Shown here: piece after piece, positions 47,815-56,169 of the stretch | Position numbering within the stretch: the first letter of the stretch is position 1 | Layout: each line of letters begins with the position of its first letter | Source of the DNA: Oscillospiraceae bacterium MB24-C1 | GTDB taxonomy: Bacteria > Bacillota > Clostridia > Oscillospirales > Ruminococcaceae | DNA: 64,000 nt | NCBI GenBank assembly: GCA_030913685.1 | Contig: CP133187.1 | Coordinates: 1,952,501-2,016,500 of the forward strand | Reading direction: 5' to 3' | Position numbers and translations under genes: made by a program | The notes under the pieces: model-generated | Told to the model about the DNA's origin: nothing | Seen by the model: the letters and a program-made list of their open reading frames with translations, nothing else | The model's database searches: none

Positions 47815-48537
47815 TTACAGTACTTTAGATAAAAAATCCTTCAGGCGGGGGTTCCGCGGGTTTGCAAAGAAGACGGAGGGGCGGTTCTGTTCTAAAATGC
47901 GTCCCTCATCCATGAAGAGCACGCGAGTTCCCACCTCACGGGCGAAACCCATCTCGTGGGTGACCACCACCATTGTCATGCCCTCGTTAGCCAGTTCTTT
48001 CATAACCTCGAGCACCTCGCCTACCATTTCGGGGTCTAGCGCTGAGGTTGGTTCATCAAACAGCATAACATCCGGCTTCATGGCCAGCGCGCGTACAATG
48101 GCGACACGCTGCTTCTGACCGCCCGAGAGCTGCGCGGGGTAAGCCTGAGCCTTATCCGATAGACCGACGCGCTCCAGCAGTGCAATGGCGCTTTTCTCCG
48201 CCTCCTGTGGCGTTTGAAGCTTTAGCTTAACGGGCGCTAGCGTAATGTTTTGAATGATACTTAGATGCGGGAAAAGGTTAAAATGTTGGAACACCATTCC
48301 CATGCGTCTGCGCAGCGCATCAATGTCGCACTTGGGGTCGGTGATATTATTATCCTCAAACCAAATTTCACCAGAGGTTGGTGTTTCCAGCAAATTCAGG
48401 CAACGCAAAAATGTGCTTTTGCCCGAACCTGAGGGTCCAACAATAACGACTTTTTCACCTTTTGTAATGGTTTCGTTCAAACCCTTTAAAACGTGTTTTT
48501 CGCCAAAGTATTTATCAAGCGCTTTAACGGTAATCAC
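47815..48537 (-). CDS. polar amino-acid ABC transporter ATPase (GlnQ-like)
   Basis: The 240-residue ATPase has the Walker [11 protein letters not shown]-loop region [12 protein letters not shown], signature [11 protein letters not shown], Walker [13 protein letters not shown] and H-switch [13 protein letters not shown]. The length and the sequence after Walker B are those of the glutamine/arginine/cystine importer group. I start at GTG 48537 because AGGAGG lies just upstream; a longer frame would overlap the permease more deeply. It is the last gene of a three-gene importer operon. Confidence 0.95.
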   Translation of the reverse strand: MITVKALDKYFGEKHVLKGLNETITKGEKVVIVGPSGSGKSTFLRCLNLLETPTSGEIWFEDNNITDPKCDIDALRRRMGMVFQHFNLFPHLSIIQNITLAPVKLKLQTPQEAEKSAIALLERVGLSDKAQAYPAQLSGGQKQRVAIVRALAMKPDVMLFDEPTSALDPEMVGEVLEVMKELANEGMTMVVVTHEMGFAREVGTRVLFMDEGRILEQNRPSVFFANPRNPRLKDFLSKVL

Positions 48538-49231
48538 TTTTTGCAAGCCTCCTTTCCAGCAGGCCCACAAGTTTTTCAAGGCCTATGACCATGACAAGAT
48601 AGATGAGCGCCACAGCAACAAGCGGCAATAGCGCCTCATAAGTACGGCTTCTGATAATGTCGCCACCCTTTGTTAAATCCTGGATGGCGATATAGCCGGA
48701 AATGGAGGTTTCCTTTAGCAACACAATAAATTCGTTGCCCAATGCCGGAAGGATGTTTTTAATGGCTTGCGGCATGATAATCAGCCACATGGTTGCGTTG
48801 TAGTTAAGTCCCAAGCTTCGACCCGCTTCCATTTGACCGCGGTCTATGCTCATAATGCCGCTTCTGAAAATCTCGGCGACATAGGCGCCGGAATTAAGGC
48901 CAAACGCGACGCTGGCCACCAGCGTTTTGTTTATATCTACCGAGGCAAAAACTACATAGTAGATGATCATGAGCTGGATTAGTGCGGGGGTGCCTCGGAT
49001 GATGGTGAGATATAGCTTTGCAAAAACGTTAAGTAAACTGAGCCACCACCTAGGTTTGGGGGATTTGTCGTGCGTTGTGCGCACCATTGCAATTAAAAAA
49101 CCGATGGCGACACCAATAAGTACCGCAAACAGTGCGATAATAATCGTGTTTTGAAGGCCGGTAGTCAGATATTTCCACCGATTATCCTTGATGAAATTTA
49201 GATAAAATTTTTCGGAGAAGCTCAAAGCCAT
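48524..49231 (-). CDS. polar amino-acid ABC transporter permease
   Basis: The 235-residue protein is a His/Glu/Gln/Arg-type permease with about five membrane helices. The family opening [20 protein letters not shown] and the EAA-loop ([30 protein letters not shown]) are clear. Its 3' end overlaps the ATPase start by 14 bases. It is the single permease and would form a homodimer. It is the middle gene of the operon. Confidence 0.95.
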   Translation of the reverse strand: MALSFSEKFYLNFIKDNRWKYLTTGLQNTIIIALFAVLIGVAIGFLIAMVRTTHDKSPKPRWWLSLLNVFAKLYLTIIRGTPALIQLMIIYYVVFASVDINKTLVASVAFGLNSGAYVAEIFRSGIMSIDRGQMEAGRSLGLNYNATMWLIIMPQAIKNILPALGNEFIVLLKETSISGYIAIQDLTKGGDIIRSRTYEALLPLVAVALIYLVMVIGLEKLVGLLERRLAKSDYR

Positions 49232-49342
49232 TCACACCCTTGACATTTCTTTATCGTTGCGACGGTATATGCATTAGTATAACACAATAGGGGCCCTGAA
49301 AAGAACCCCTAAAGCATATAATAAATTTGCCTTTTTTGCAAC

Positions 49343-50167
49343 TTACTTCTTGATGATGATAACCTGAGAAGCAGTGCAGTAGCTGTCAGTAAAGTCGATG
49401 CTCATCAGGCGGTCCTCGGTGATAGTCATGCCCGCGGCACCAAAATCGGCCTTGCCGCTCTGAACGGCAGCGATAATCGCATCAAACGCCATGTCTTCAA
49501 TTTTCAACTCATAGCCAAGCTTGTCGCAAATTGCTTTTGCAAACTCTGCGTCAACACCGACAATGCTGTCGCCTTCATGGTACTCATAAGGGGGGAACTC
49601 AGCGTTTGTCGCCATGACAAGGGTGCCCTTGGAACGGTCGACATCGGCGGGGGACTCGTAACCCTTAGCACCTTCGACCTGGCCGATATACTTGTCGAGA
49701 ATGGCCTGTAGTGTACCGTCGGCCTTTAATTCGGCAATGGCAGTATTAATAGCTGCGGTGAGGTCACTCTTGTCCTTAGAAACGCAGATAGCATATTCCT
49801 CAACGGTGAACGGCTCTTCAAGCACGGTAACATCATCGTTGTTTTCAGCAAGTGCCTTGGCAACCTGATCGTCGACCATGACGGCGTCAATCTTGCCCTG
49901 AGAAAGTGCCTGAACAGCCTCAAATGCCTTATTGTATTGCTCGATGGTTGCGTCCTCGATGTCCGAAGCGTAGATGTCACCGGTGGTGCCCAGCTGAACG
50001 CCAATCTTCTTGCCGACAAGATCAGCCGTGCTCTTAATGGCAGGCTCAGCGCTCTCGGAAGAAGCGGGTGCAGAGCTCGACGGTGTAGCAGAACTCGAAG
50101 CCGAGCCACAGGCGGTAACCGCCAGCAGCATCATGATTGATAGCAGTAATGCAGTAATTTTTTTCAT
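49343..50167 (-). CDS. polar amino-acid ABC transporter substrate-binding lipoprotein
   Basis: The 274-residue lipoprotein (lipobox VTACG) has a Ser/Ala-rich linker and two type II binding-protein lobes. The order is circularly unusual: the sequence after the linker begins with a KIGVQLGTTGDIYA lobe, and the canonical N-terminal signature (GTLVMATNAEFPPYEYHEGDSIVGVDAEFAKAI) appears only at about 190-225. This suggests a permuted arrangement of the domain. A conserved ligand arginine is expected near EDRLMSIDFTDSY. ATG 50167 follows GGAGG. It is first in the operon. Confidence 0.92.
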   Translation of the reverse strand: MKKITALLLSIMMLLAVTACGSASSSATPSSSAPASSESAEPAIKSTADLVGKKIGVQLGTTGDIYASDIEDATIEQYNKAFEAVQALSQGKIDAVMVDDQVAKALAENNDDVTVLEEPFTVEEYAICVSKDKSDLTAAINTAIAELKADGTLQAILDKYIGQVEGAKGYESPADVDRSKGTLVMATNAEFPPYEYHEGDSIVGVDAEFAKAICDKLGYELKIEDMAFDAIIAAVQSGKADFGAAGMTITEDRLMSIDFTDSYCTASQVIIIKK

Positions 50168-50225
50168 TCTATTTTCCTCCATCTCATCTTAAAGTTTGTC
50201 GTTGTCAAATTGATTCTGTTTGTAT

Positions 50226-50253
50226 ATTATACTCATATCTCATAATAAATCAA
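50226..50253 (-). promoter_or_regulatory. promoter of the amino-acid ABC operon
   Basis: On the minus strand TTGATT (50253-50248), 16 bases, then TATAAT (50231-50226), about 60 bases before the start codon. Confidence 0.75.
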
Positions 50254-50427
50254 GTGCTTTCGTGAAATTTATTGCAAATTTATTCATGCATATGCATTTT
50301 AGCTATTTTAAAGGCGCATAAATGTATCCGCTTTAGCCGCAAAGAACATATTTTGTCTAAGGGCCATACAATGTAGTGTACCTGTAAATACCAAAACTTA
50401 CTTGATATATAAGGAGCACGATGCATT

Positions 50428-50679
50428 ATGCATGATAGAAGGCGTAGGTCCGTAGCTGGGGCCGAAGACAAAGTACAAAGAGCAATGCATGAATATTGTT
50501 GTTGTTCGCCTTGGTGTAACTGCGGTTACCAGGAAAAGAGCTGCTGCGATCGCGGGCGCGATCCCCATCACTGTTGCTGCTGCTGTTGTTGCTGCTGCAA
50601 GCCGCCGCGCAAGCGGATTTGTTACCCGGTCTATCCGGATATCTGTAATGGCTGTGTTAGCTGCACCTTGAGCTGCTGA
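50428..50679 (+). CDS. cysteine-rich protein with a nine-cysteine run
   Basis: The 83-residue protein has 21 cysteines (25 percent), including nine consecutive ones in the middle, plus CCC, CC and single Cys pairs. The N-terminus is basic (MHDRRRRS). It has AAGGAGCACGATGCATT before ATG 50428 and a strong terminator after it, so it is a true transcription unit. Small Cys/Tyr-rich proteins of this sort occur in spore coat or crust layers, where disulfides cross-link them; metal binding is the other option. I do not recognise a named family. Confidence 0.7.
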   Translation: MHDRRRRSVAGAEDKVQRAMHEYCCCSPWCNCGYQEKSCCDRGRDPHHCCCCCCCCCKPPRKRICYPVYPDICNGCVSCTLSC

Positions 50680-50698
50680 TTCTCATCTTTCTCTATCG

Positions 50699-50724
50699 GA
50701 GGGGCGTAGCGCCCCTCTTTTTTT
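50699..50724 (+). terminator. terminator after the Cys-rich gene
   Basis: GAGGGGCG (50699-50706) pairs with CGCCCCTC (50710-50717), followed by eight T. Confidence 0.9.
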
Positions 50725-50770
50725 ACAGCGCATAAGGGGTGTATGATGTTTGGTTGATACAATTTGCGCG

Positions 50771-50799
50771 TTGAGCCGTCTTTTGGACTGTGCTATAAT
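50771..50799 (+). promoter_or_regulatory. fumarase operon promoter
   Basis: TTGAGC (50771-50776), 17 bases, then TATAAT (50794-50799), 20 bases before the start codon, so the leader is very short. Confidence 0.75.
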
Positions 50800-50818
50800 G
50801 GACGTCGAGGTGATTAAG

Positions 50819-51658
50819 ATGAAAACAATAACGGCCCAACAGGTGACGGAAGTTGTGAGAACGCTTTGCATTGAGGCGAACCGCTTTTTACCTGAGGATT
50901 TGCGCACAGCATTGGAGGATGCAAGAACTGCTGAAACCTGGCCCACTGCGTGTGGGGTGCTAGATGATATTATAGAAAACTACCACCGCGCCGAAACGCT
51001 GGACATGCCCATCTGTCAGGATACCGGCACGGCATGTGTTTTTGTCGAACTTGGGCAGGATGTGTTTGTCGAGGGCGGTCTTACCGATGCCATTAACCAA
51101 GGTGTTCGCCTTGGTTATGTTGAGGGCTATTTGAGAAAATCTATCGTCTCCGATCCGCTGGAGCGCAAAAACACCTGCGATAACACCCCCGCCGTCATTA
51201 CCTATAACGTGGTACCGGGTGACTGCCTGACTATTACGGTGGCCCCCAAGGGTGCGGGCAGCGAAAACATGGGCCGGTTGGCCATGCTCAAGCCGTCCGA
51301 CGGCGTGGAGGGCATCAAGGCATTTGTGCTGGAAACGGTTGAAAAGGCTGGCCCGAACCCGTGCCCACCTATCGTGGTGGGAGTGGGCGTCGGTGGGAAC
51401 TTTGATCGTGTGGCTCAACTGGCCAAGAGGGCGCTGCTGCGACCTCTTGATTTAGAAAACCCCGATCCGCGCTACGCCGCGCTTGAGAGAGAACTGCTGC
51501 AAAGCATCAATGCACTGGGCATCGGCCCGCAGGGGTTTGGCGGCCGCACAACGGCGCTAAGGGTCAATATTGAGACGTTTCCCACTCATATTGCACAACT
51601 GCCCTGCGCCGTCAATATCAACTGCCATGTCACCCGCCATAAGACGGCGGTGCTTTAA
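50819..51658 (+). CDS. fumarate hydratase class I, alpha subunit
   Basis: The 279-residue subunit carries the [4Fe-4S] cluster ligands of two-subunit class I fumarase/L-tartrate dehydratase. The first ligand is Cys66 in MPICQDTGTACVF, with others in NTPAVITYN-flanking CDN and in the C-terminal CHVTRHK region. GVGVGGNFDRVAQLAKRALL is family-typical. It interconverts malate and fumarate and is oxygen-sensitive. The start is ATG 50819 behind GAGGTG. It is followed after 12 bases by the beta subunit. Fumarase is favoured over tartrate dehydratase, but the sequence alone does not exclude the latter. Confidence 0.92.
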   Translation: MKTITAQQVTEVVRTLCIEANRFLPEDLRTALEDARTAETWPTACGVLDDIIENYHRAETLDMPICQDTGTACVFVELGQDVFVEGGLTDAINQGVRLGYVEGYLRKSIVSDPLERKNTCDNTPAVITYNVVPGDCLTITVAPKGAGSENMGRLAMLKPSDGVEGIKAFVLETVEKAGPNPCPPIVVGVGVGGNFDRVAQLAKRALLRPLDLENPDPRYAALERELLQSINALGIGPQGFGGRTTALRVNIETFPTHIAQLPCAVNINCHVTRHKTAVL

Positions 51659-51670
51659 GGGGGCGTTCAC

Positions 51671-52246
51671 ATGAAAAAGAAGATAACAGTGCCGTTTACC
51701 GAGGAACAGGCTCTTTCGCTGCGTGCGGGAGATTCGGTTTTGATTTCTGGCGTGATTTATACGGCGCGCGACGCCGCGCACAAGCGACTGGTGACGCTGC
51801 TTGATGAAAAGCAGTCGCTACCCTGTGATTTAAAGGATCAGATCATCTATTACGTTGGGCCTACGCCTGCCAAGCCGGGCGGCGTTATCGGCTCTGCCGG
51901 GCCGACGACCAGCTACCGCATGGATGCCTACGCCCCACGCCTGATGGATGAGGTCGGCTTGCGCGGCATGATCGGTAAGGGATTACGCTCTGCCGAGGTC
52001 ATTGACGCGATAGAGCGTAACAAGGGCGTTTATCTGGCTGCCATCGGTGGCGCGGGTGCGCTGCTGGCCTCGACTGTGACTGCCTGCGAGGTCATTGCTT
52101 ATCCTGAACTGGATTCGGAGGCAATCCACCGGCTTGAGGTGGTGGATTTCCCGGCGGTGGTGGTGTTGGATTGCCACGGCGGAAACCTCTACAAAACCGG
52201 ACGCGACGCCTATCTTGAAACGGTATCGGAGGGCAGCGAGAAATGA
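51671..52246 (+). CDS. fumarate hydratase class I, beta subunit
   Basis: The 191-residue subunit corresponds to the C-terminal part of single-chain class I fumarases. Key segments are YVGPTPAKPGGVIGSAGPTTSYRMD and GLRGMIGKG, which bind substrate, and AAIGGAGALLA. It has no cluster cysteines, as expected. It lies 12 bases after the alpha gene and overlaps the next gene by 4 bases (ATGA). Confidence 0.94.
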   Translation: MKKKITVPFTEEQALSLRAGDSVLISGVIYTARDAAHKRLVTLLDEKQSLPCDLKDQIIYYVGPTPAKPGGVIGSAGPTTSYRMDAYAPRLMDEVGLRGMIGKGLRSAEVIDAIERNKGVYLAAIGGAGALLASTVTACEVIAYPELDSEAIHRLEVVDFPAVVVLDCHGGNLYKTGRDAYLETVSEGSEK

Positions 52247-52497
52247 TTATGCTGTTTAACCGTCGTGAACTCACCGTGACCCATAGCATGAAGAGGCAAG
52301 GCGAGATACGCACGCTACTAGCTGATAACCACATTGATTACCGCTTAAAAACCCGCGGACAAGATGATTCCCGCACCCGGGCGGATACGCGGGCGCGTTT
52401 TGGCAGCGCAGGCATAAACCCCGAGTTCCAGTATATTTATACTTTTTATGTGCATAAAAACGACTATGAGAGTGCGTTGCATATTATAAACCAATAA
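52243..52497 (+). CDS. small DUF2007-like protein
   Basis: The 84-residue protein starts in an ATGA overlap with the fumarase beta gene. The pattern (short strand, then a helix MKRQGEIRTLLADNHIDYRLKT, then FYVHKNDYESALHIIN) resembles DUF2007 'putative signal transducing' proteins, which have a ferredoxin-like fold. Translational coupling to fumarase suggests co-expression, not necessarily shared function. Function unknown. Confidence 0.7.
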   Translation: MIMLFNRRELTVTHSMKRQGEIRTLLADNHIDYRLKTRGQDDSRTRADTRARFGSAGINPEFQYIYTFYVHKNDYESALHIINQ

Positions 52498-52669
52498 ATC
52501 CATCATCCACACAAAAGGCTGCATTGTTTTGGGGACAACACGGCACTACTCAAGAAAACTTCATCTAAAGAAGTATTCTGCGCCCTTTCTGTGTATTTAA
52601 ACAAATTAAAAGCACCTGAAGGAAGCTTTGCCCTTAAAATTTAACCAACATATTTTTTCACCAACTCAA

Positions 52670-52706
52670 AATTCCCGCTCGGATGCTATTATCCGAGCGG
52701 GAATTT
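52670..52706. terminator. bidirectional terminator before the 3' end of aspS
   Basis: AATTCCCGCTCGGAT and ATCCGAGCGGGAATT form a perfect 14-15 bp stem around a six-base loop (52670-52705). It serves aspS on the minus strand and the fumarase unit on the plus strand. Confidence 0.85.
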
Positions 52707-52719
52707 ACATTTTGTAACC

Positions 52720-54468
52720 TTATCGAACCTTGATGTGTGCTTCTCTAAGCTGTTTTTCGGTGACGGGGGTAGGCGCACCCATCATAAGGTCTTCGGCATT
52801 GGCCGTCATCGGGAAGGCGATGACCTCGCGGATGGAGGTCTCGTTCATCAGTAGCATCAGCATGCGGTCTACACCCGGGGCCATACCAGCGTGGGGTGGC
52901 GCACCGTAGGCAAATGCGTTATAGAGGGAGCCAAATTTTTCTTTGACCGTCTCCTCGCCGTAACCGGCGATTTCAAACGCACGCACCATTGTCTCGCGGT
53001 CGTGGTTGCGCACTGCGCCCGAAGAAAGCTCGACGCCGTTACAGACAATGTCGTACTGCCAGGCGAGGATATCCAGCGGGTCTTTGGTGTTCAGTGCTTC
53101 CAGCCCGCCCTGCGGCATTGAGAAAGGATTATGAGTGAACGCAACCTTGTGGGTCACGTCGTCCAGCTCATACATCGGAAAATCAACAATAAAGCACATT
53201 CTAAAGTCGTCGGAAAGCAGTTCCAGACGGCGACCCAGCTCGGTGCGAATCTGTCCGGCCAGCTTGGCGGTGACAAGCTCGGTCTTATCAGATATAAAGT
53301 AGAGCACATCATTAGGCTGTAAGCCGCTGCGCTCAATCAACGCTTTTTTCTGTTCGGCCGGGACAAACTTATCAATCGGCCCTAAAAGCGCCATATCGTC
53401 GGCTGCTTTAACGTAGCCTAAGCCCTTCATGCCGATCGAGGTGGCAAACTCCAGCATTTGCTCAAAAAAGCTTCTCGGCTGGCTGCCGCATCCCGGCACA
53501 CGGATGGCGCGCACAGTATTCTTCTGGAACGGTGCAAAGCTGCACAGTGCAAAAATGTCAGAAACGTCGATAATCTCCAGCGGGTTTCTCAAGTCAGGCT
53601 TGTCCGAGCCATAACGCAACATGGCATCTTTGAAAGTGATGCGCGGGAAGGAGGGCGACGTCACCGGCTTATCAGAAAAGGTCTTGAAAGCGTCGTAAAG
53701 CACGTTCTCAGCAACGGCAAAAACTTCTTCCTGCGTGGCGAAGGCCATTTCAAAGTCAAGCTGATAAAATTCACCCGGTGAACGGTCGGCTCTGGCGTCT
53801 TCGTCGCGGAAGCAGGGAGCAATCTGAAAATAGCGATCAATACCCGAAACCATAAGCAACTGTTTGAATATCTGTGGGGCCTGTGGTAGCGCATAAAACT
53901 TGCCGGGGTGCTTTCTGGCTGGAATTAAATAATCTCTGGCACCCTCGGGTGAAGAAGCCGACAAAATGGGGGTCTGCACTTCAATGAAACCCAGTTCAGT
54001 CATGCGGTTGCGCAAAAAGGAAAGCAGGCGGGCACGGGTTTTAATGGCGTGCTGCATCTTCTGGTTGCGCAGGTCTACGAAGCGATATTTCAAGCGCAGG
54101 TCTTCTTTGACTTCCGGCGAATTAGGCACTTCAAACGGTAGGTTACCTTGCGATTTGCCTAAAATTTCTAGCGATTTCACGGTTATTTCAATGGTTCCGG
54201 TCGCCAGCTTGGTGTTGACTGTCTCAGGGTCGCGGAGTACCACGGGGCCCTCAACCGAAACAACGCATTCCTTCATGACGCCTGAAAGCATATTGTCATC
54301 ATGGATGACCACCTGAACCATGCCGTAATGGTCCCGTAAATCGACAAACAGTACGCCGCCATGATCGCGAATATTTTCAACCCACCCCGCTACTTTGACA
54401 TTATTATTAACGTCGGCCTCGCTTAAGGCGGCACAGGTCTTGGTGCGGTACTGGTTTTCAAAAAACAT
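52720..54468 (-). CDS. aspS: aspartyl-tRNA synthetase
   Basis: The 582-residue class II synthetase attaches aspartate to tRNA-Asp. It has the N-terminal OB fold (VAGWVENIRDHGGVLFVDLRDHYG), motif 1 and 2 (FIEVQTPILSASSPEGARDYL, FRDEDARADRSPGEFYQLD), the bacterial GAD insertion domain (about 285-415) and motif 3 (GMAPGVDRMLMLL). I start at ATG 54468 because AAAGGA lies ten bases upstream; the ATG at 54477 abuts it. No T-box leader is present. Whether it is discriminating or also charges tRNA-Asn cannot be seen. Confidence 0.97.
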   Translation of the reverse strand: MFFENQYRTKTCAALSEADVNNNVKVAGWVENIRDHGGVLFVDLRDHYGMVQVVIHDDNMLSGVMKECVVSVEGPVVLRDPETVNTKLATGTIEITVKSLEILGKSQGNLPFEVPNSPEVKEDLRLKYRFVDLRNQKMQHAIKTRARLLSFLRNRMTELGFIEVQTPILSASSPEGARDYLIPARKHPGKFYALPQAPQIFKQLLMVSGIDRYFQIAPCFRDEDARADRSPGEFYQLDFEMAFATQEEVFAVAENVLYDAFKTFSDKPVTSPSFPRITFKDAMLRYGSDKPDLRNPLEIIDVSDIFALCSFAPFQKNTVRAIRVPGCGSQPRSFFEQMLEFATSIGMKGLGYVKAADDMALLGPIDKFVPAEQKKALIERSGLQPNDVLYFISDKTELVTAKLAGQIRTELGRRLELLSDDFRMCFIVDFPMYELDDVTHKVAFTHNPFSMPQGGLEALNTKDPLDILAWQYDIVCNGVELSSGAVRNHDRETMVRAFEIAGYGEETVKEKFGSLYNAFAYGAPPHAGMAPGVDRMLMLLMNETSIREVIAFPMTANAEDLMMGAPTPVTEKQLREAHIKVR

Positions 54469-54599
54469 GACGGTCATTCCTTTCTTAATTCTTCAATTCT
54501 TGTACGGTGGCAGTGCCACAAAATTAGTACACATTAAAATTGACAGGGCACCCCGCGAAGCTTCTGTTTCTTCGCCAGAATGCCCAAGTCATGCAAGTT

Positions 54600-54628
54600 A
54601 TCATAGCACAACACGGCGGGTTTGTCCA
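54600..54628 (-). promoter_or_regulatory. aspS promoter
   Basis: On the minus strand TGGACA (54628-54623), 17 bases, then TATGAT (54605-54600), about 125 bases upstream of the aspS start codon. Confidence 0.6.
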
Positions 54629-54666
54629 TATTTTGCGGCAAAAAGATACAATCTTGCAGTCTGTTT

Positions 54667-55161
54667 TCATATGGCGCAATGAATGAGGGAAACAACATCT
54701 ATAATATCCAGTCCCTGTGCATCGGCCAGGGCAACCGTTTGCGCGCTGCCGGATCGCCGTCGCAGACAATAAGCCAAACAAGCACTGCTCATCTCAACCA
54801 AACAGCGGTTTCTTTTGCGCATACAGGTGGGGGTGTAAGTTGTTTCTAGACAGATAAAATCATTTGCTGCCTGGCGCAACCGCTCGTACCGCCGCTGGTC
54901 GGCAGCCGCCCAACTGTCCGCTTGGTCGGCACAGGGCGCCACAATGATCAGTCGCAGTTGGGTAAACTCACTTTTCAGTTTTAACACGACTTCGGCAGCA
55001 AGGGTATCAAAGCCCATTGCGCCACCCGCCACAAAAATAAAATAACCCTGCGCAATCAAGCGGCGGATAGCGCCTTCTACCACCGTGGTTAAAGCCTGAG
55101 CATGCTCGGGTACGATTTGTCGGTGTCCGGTAAAACAGCAGGTAAAGTTCCGATTGTGCAT
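54667..55161 (-). CDS. SLOG-family protein (DUF1273/YpsA-like)
   Basis: The 164-residue protein belongs to the SLOG superfamily (DUF1273). It begins with CCFTGHRQIVPE, followed by the glycine-rich nucleotide loop FVAGGAMGFDTLAAE and IIVAPCADQADSW. The C-terminal strand is VALADAQGLDIIDV. SLOG domains bind nucleotides or nucleotide-derived signals; the role of this stand-alone group is not settled. An overlapping ATGA starts a further 48-codon frame that runs into the aspS promoter and is not called. Confidence 0.85.
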   Translation of the reverse strand: MHNRNFTCCFTGHRQIVPEHAQALTTVVEGAIRRLIAQGYFIFVAGGAMGFDTLAAEVVLKLKSEFTQLRLIIVAPCADQADSWAAADQRRYERLRQAANDFICLETTYTPTCMRKRNRCLVEMSSACLAYCLRRRSGSAQTVALADAQGLDIIDVVSLIHCAI

Positions 55162-55286
55162 CTTTCACACTCCAAAGCCGTTTTATGGCAAATATGCTTC
55201 TGAAAAAGAGTTGGCAATTCGCCTAACAACCACAGAAAGAGAAGCCATATCTTTATTATACGGCGACCGAATAGCCTTGTAAACGC

Positions 55287-55832
55287 TTAAAACACCGCTT
55301 TTATTCCGATAATCACCAATAAAATTCCACCGAAAACTTCGGCCTTTTTGCCCAGCAGGTCTCCAAATTTTATTCCGATGTGAATGGCGGCTAGTGTTAG
55401 CAGCAGCGTAGTGGCGGCGATCACCAAGGATGCGGATAAAATCTCAATTTGCTGTGCGCGCAGACCTACGCCGACTGCGAGGGCGTCAATGCTGGTTGCT
55501 ACCGCTTGAAACAGCAAAATCTTATGTGTAAGTAATGGTTGGCCAACTGGACAGTCGTCCCCTGAACATAGACCACTGTAGATCATTTTACCGCCTATAA
55601 ACCCCAAAATAAACAAGATGAGAAAACCGCCCAGCCGGGTGACCACCTCAGAAAAAACCCCGCCAACAAAATAGCCGGCCAGTGGCATCGCACCCTGAAA
55701 AATTGCAAAAAGGCACACCATTTCTAAAAGCTTGGGGGTGTTCTTGTGATGTGTCATGGCATAAGACATGGACACCGCAACCGCATCCATGCTTAATCCT
55801 ACACCAATAAGACATACTTCATTTAAACTCAT
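55287..55832 (-). CDS. mntP: manganese efflux pump MntP
   Basis: The 181-residue membrane protein has six helices in two repeats with the paired acidic motifs of MntP: LSMDAVAVSMS in helix 1 and TSIDALAVGVG in helix 4. It exports Mn2+ from the cytoplasm. The start is ATG 55832 behind GAAAGGAAG. I looked upstream for the yybP-ykoY manganese riboswitch that often controls mntP and did not find it. Confidence 0.93.
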   Translation of the reverse strand: MSLNEVCLIGVGLSMDAVAVSMSYAMTHHKNTPKLLEMVCLFAIFQGAMPLAGYFVGGVFSEVVTRLGGFLILFILGFIGGKMIYSGLCSGDDCPVGQPLLTHKILLFQAVATSIDALAVGVGLRAQQIEILSASLVIAATTLLLTLAAIHIGIKFGDLLGKKAEVFGGILLVIIGIKAVF

Positions 55833-56169
55833 GCACTTCTTCCTTTCAAAATCTTTCGCTATATAAAAAATAAAACCATGTGCAGCCAGCAAGACTACAC
55901 ACAGTTCTCGTTCTTTAATGCAAGCCAGATGCTTATAGCATCATTATGTTGACTTGACACGCCAATATGCGGCGCAAACTACTCCACCATGTTATTTTAG
56001 TATATGAAACAGATTGCGCAAAGTCAAGAAAAATTTTTCAGTGTAGATTTCACACTTTTTTCATTTCAATGTTAGTCGATTGTGCTATACTAATAAACAT
56101 TGTTCGTTTTGTTCCCGCGCAGCAAAACGTAAGGCCTTTATTTAAGCGCGGAGAATGGTGGAAAAACAC

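Noticed and set aside
54469-54660. T-box leader for aspS
   Set aside because: No TGGNACCGCG-type T-box sequence or specifier-like stem is present.
55833-56000. yybP-ykoY manganese riboswitch upstream of mntP
   Set aside because: The conserved loop sequences of this class are absent.
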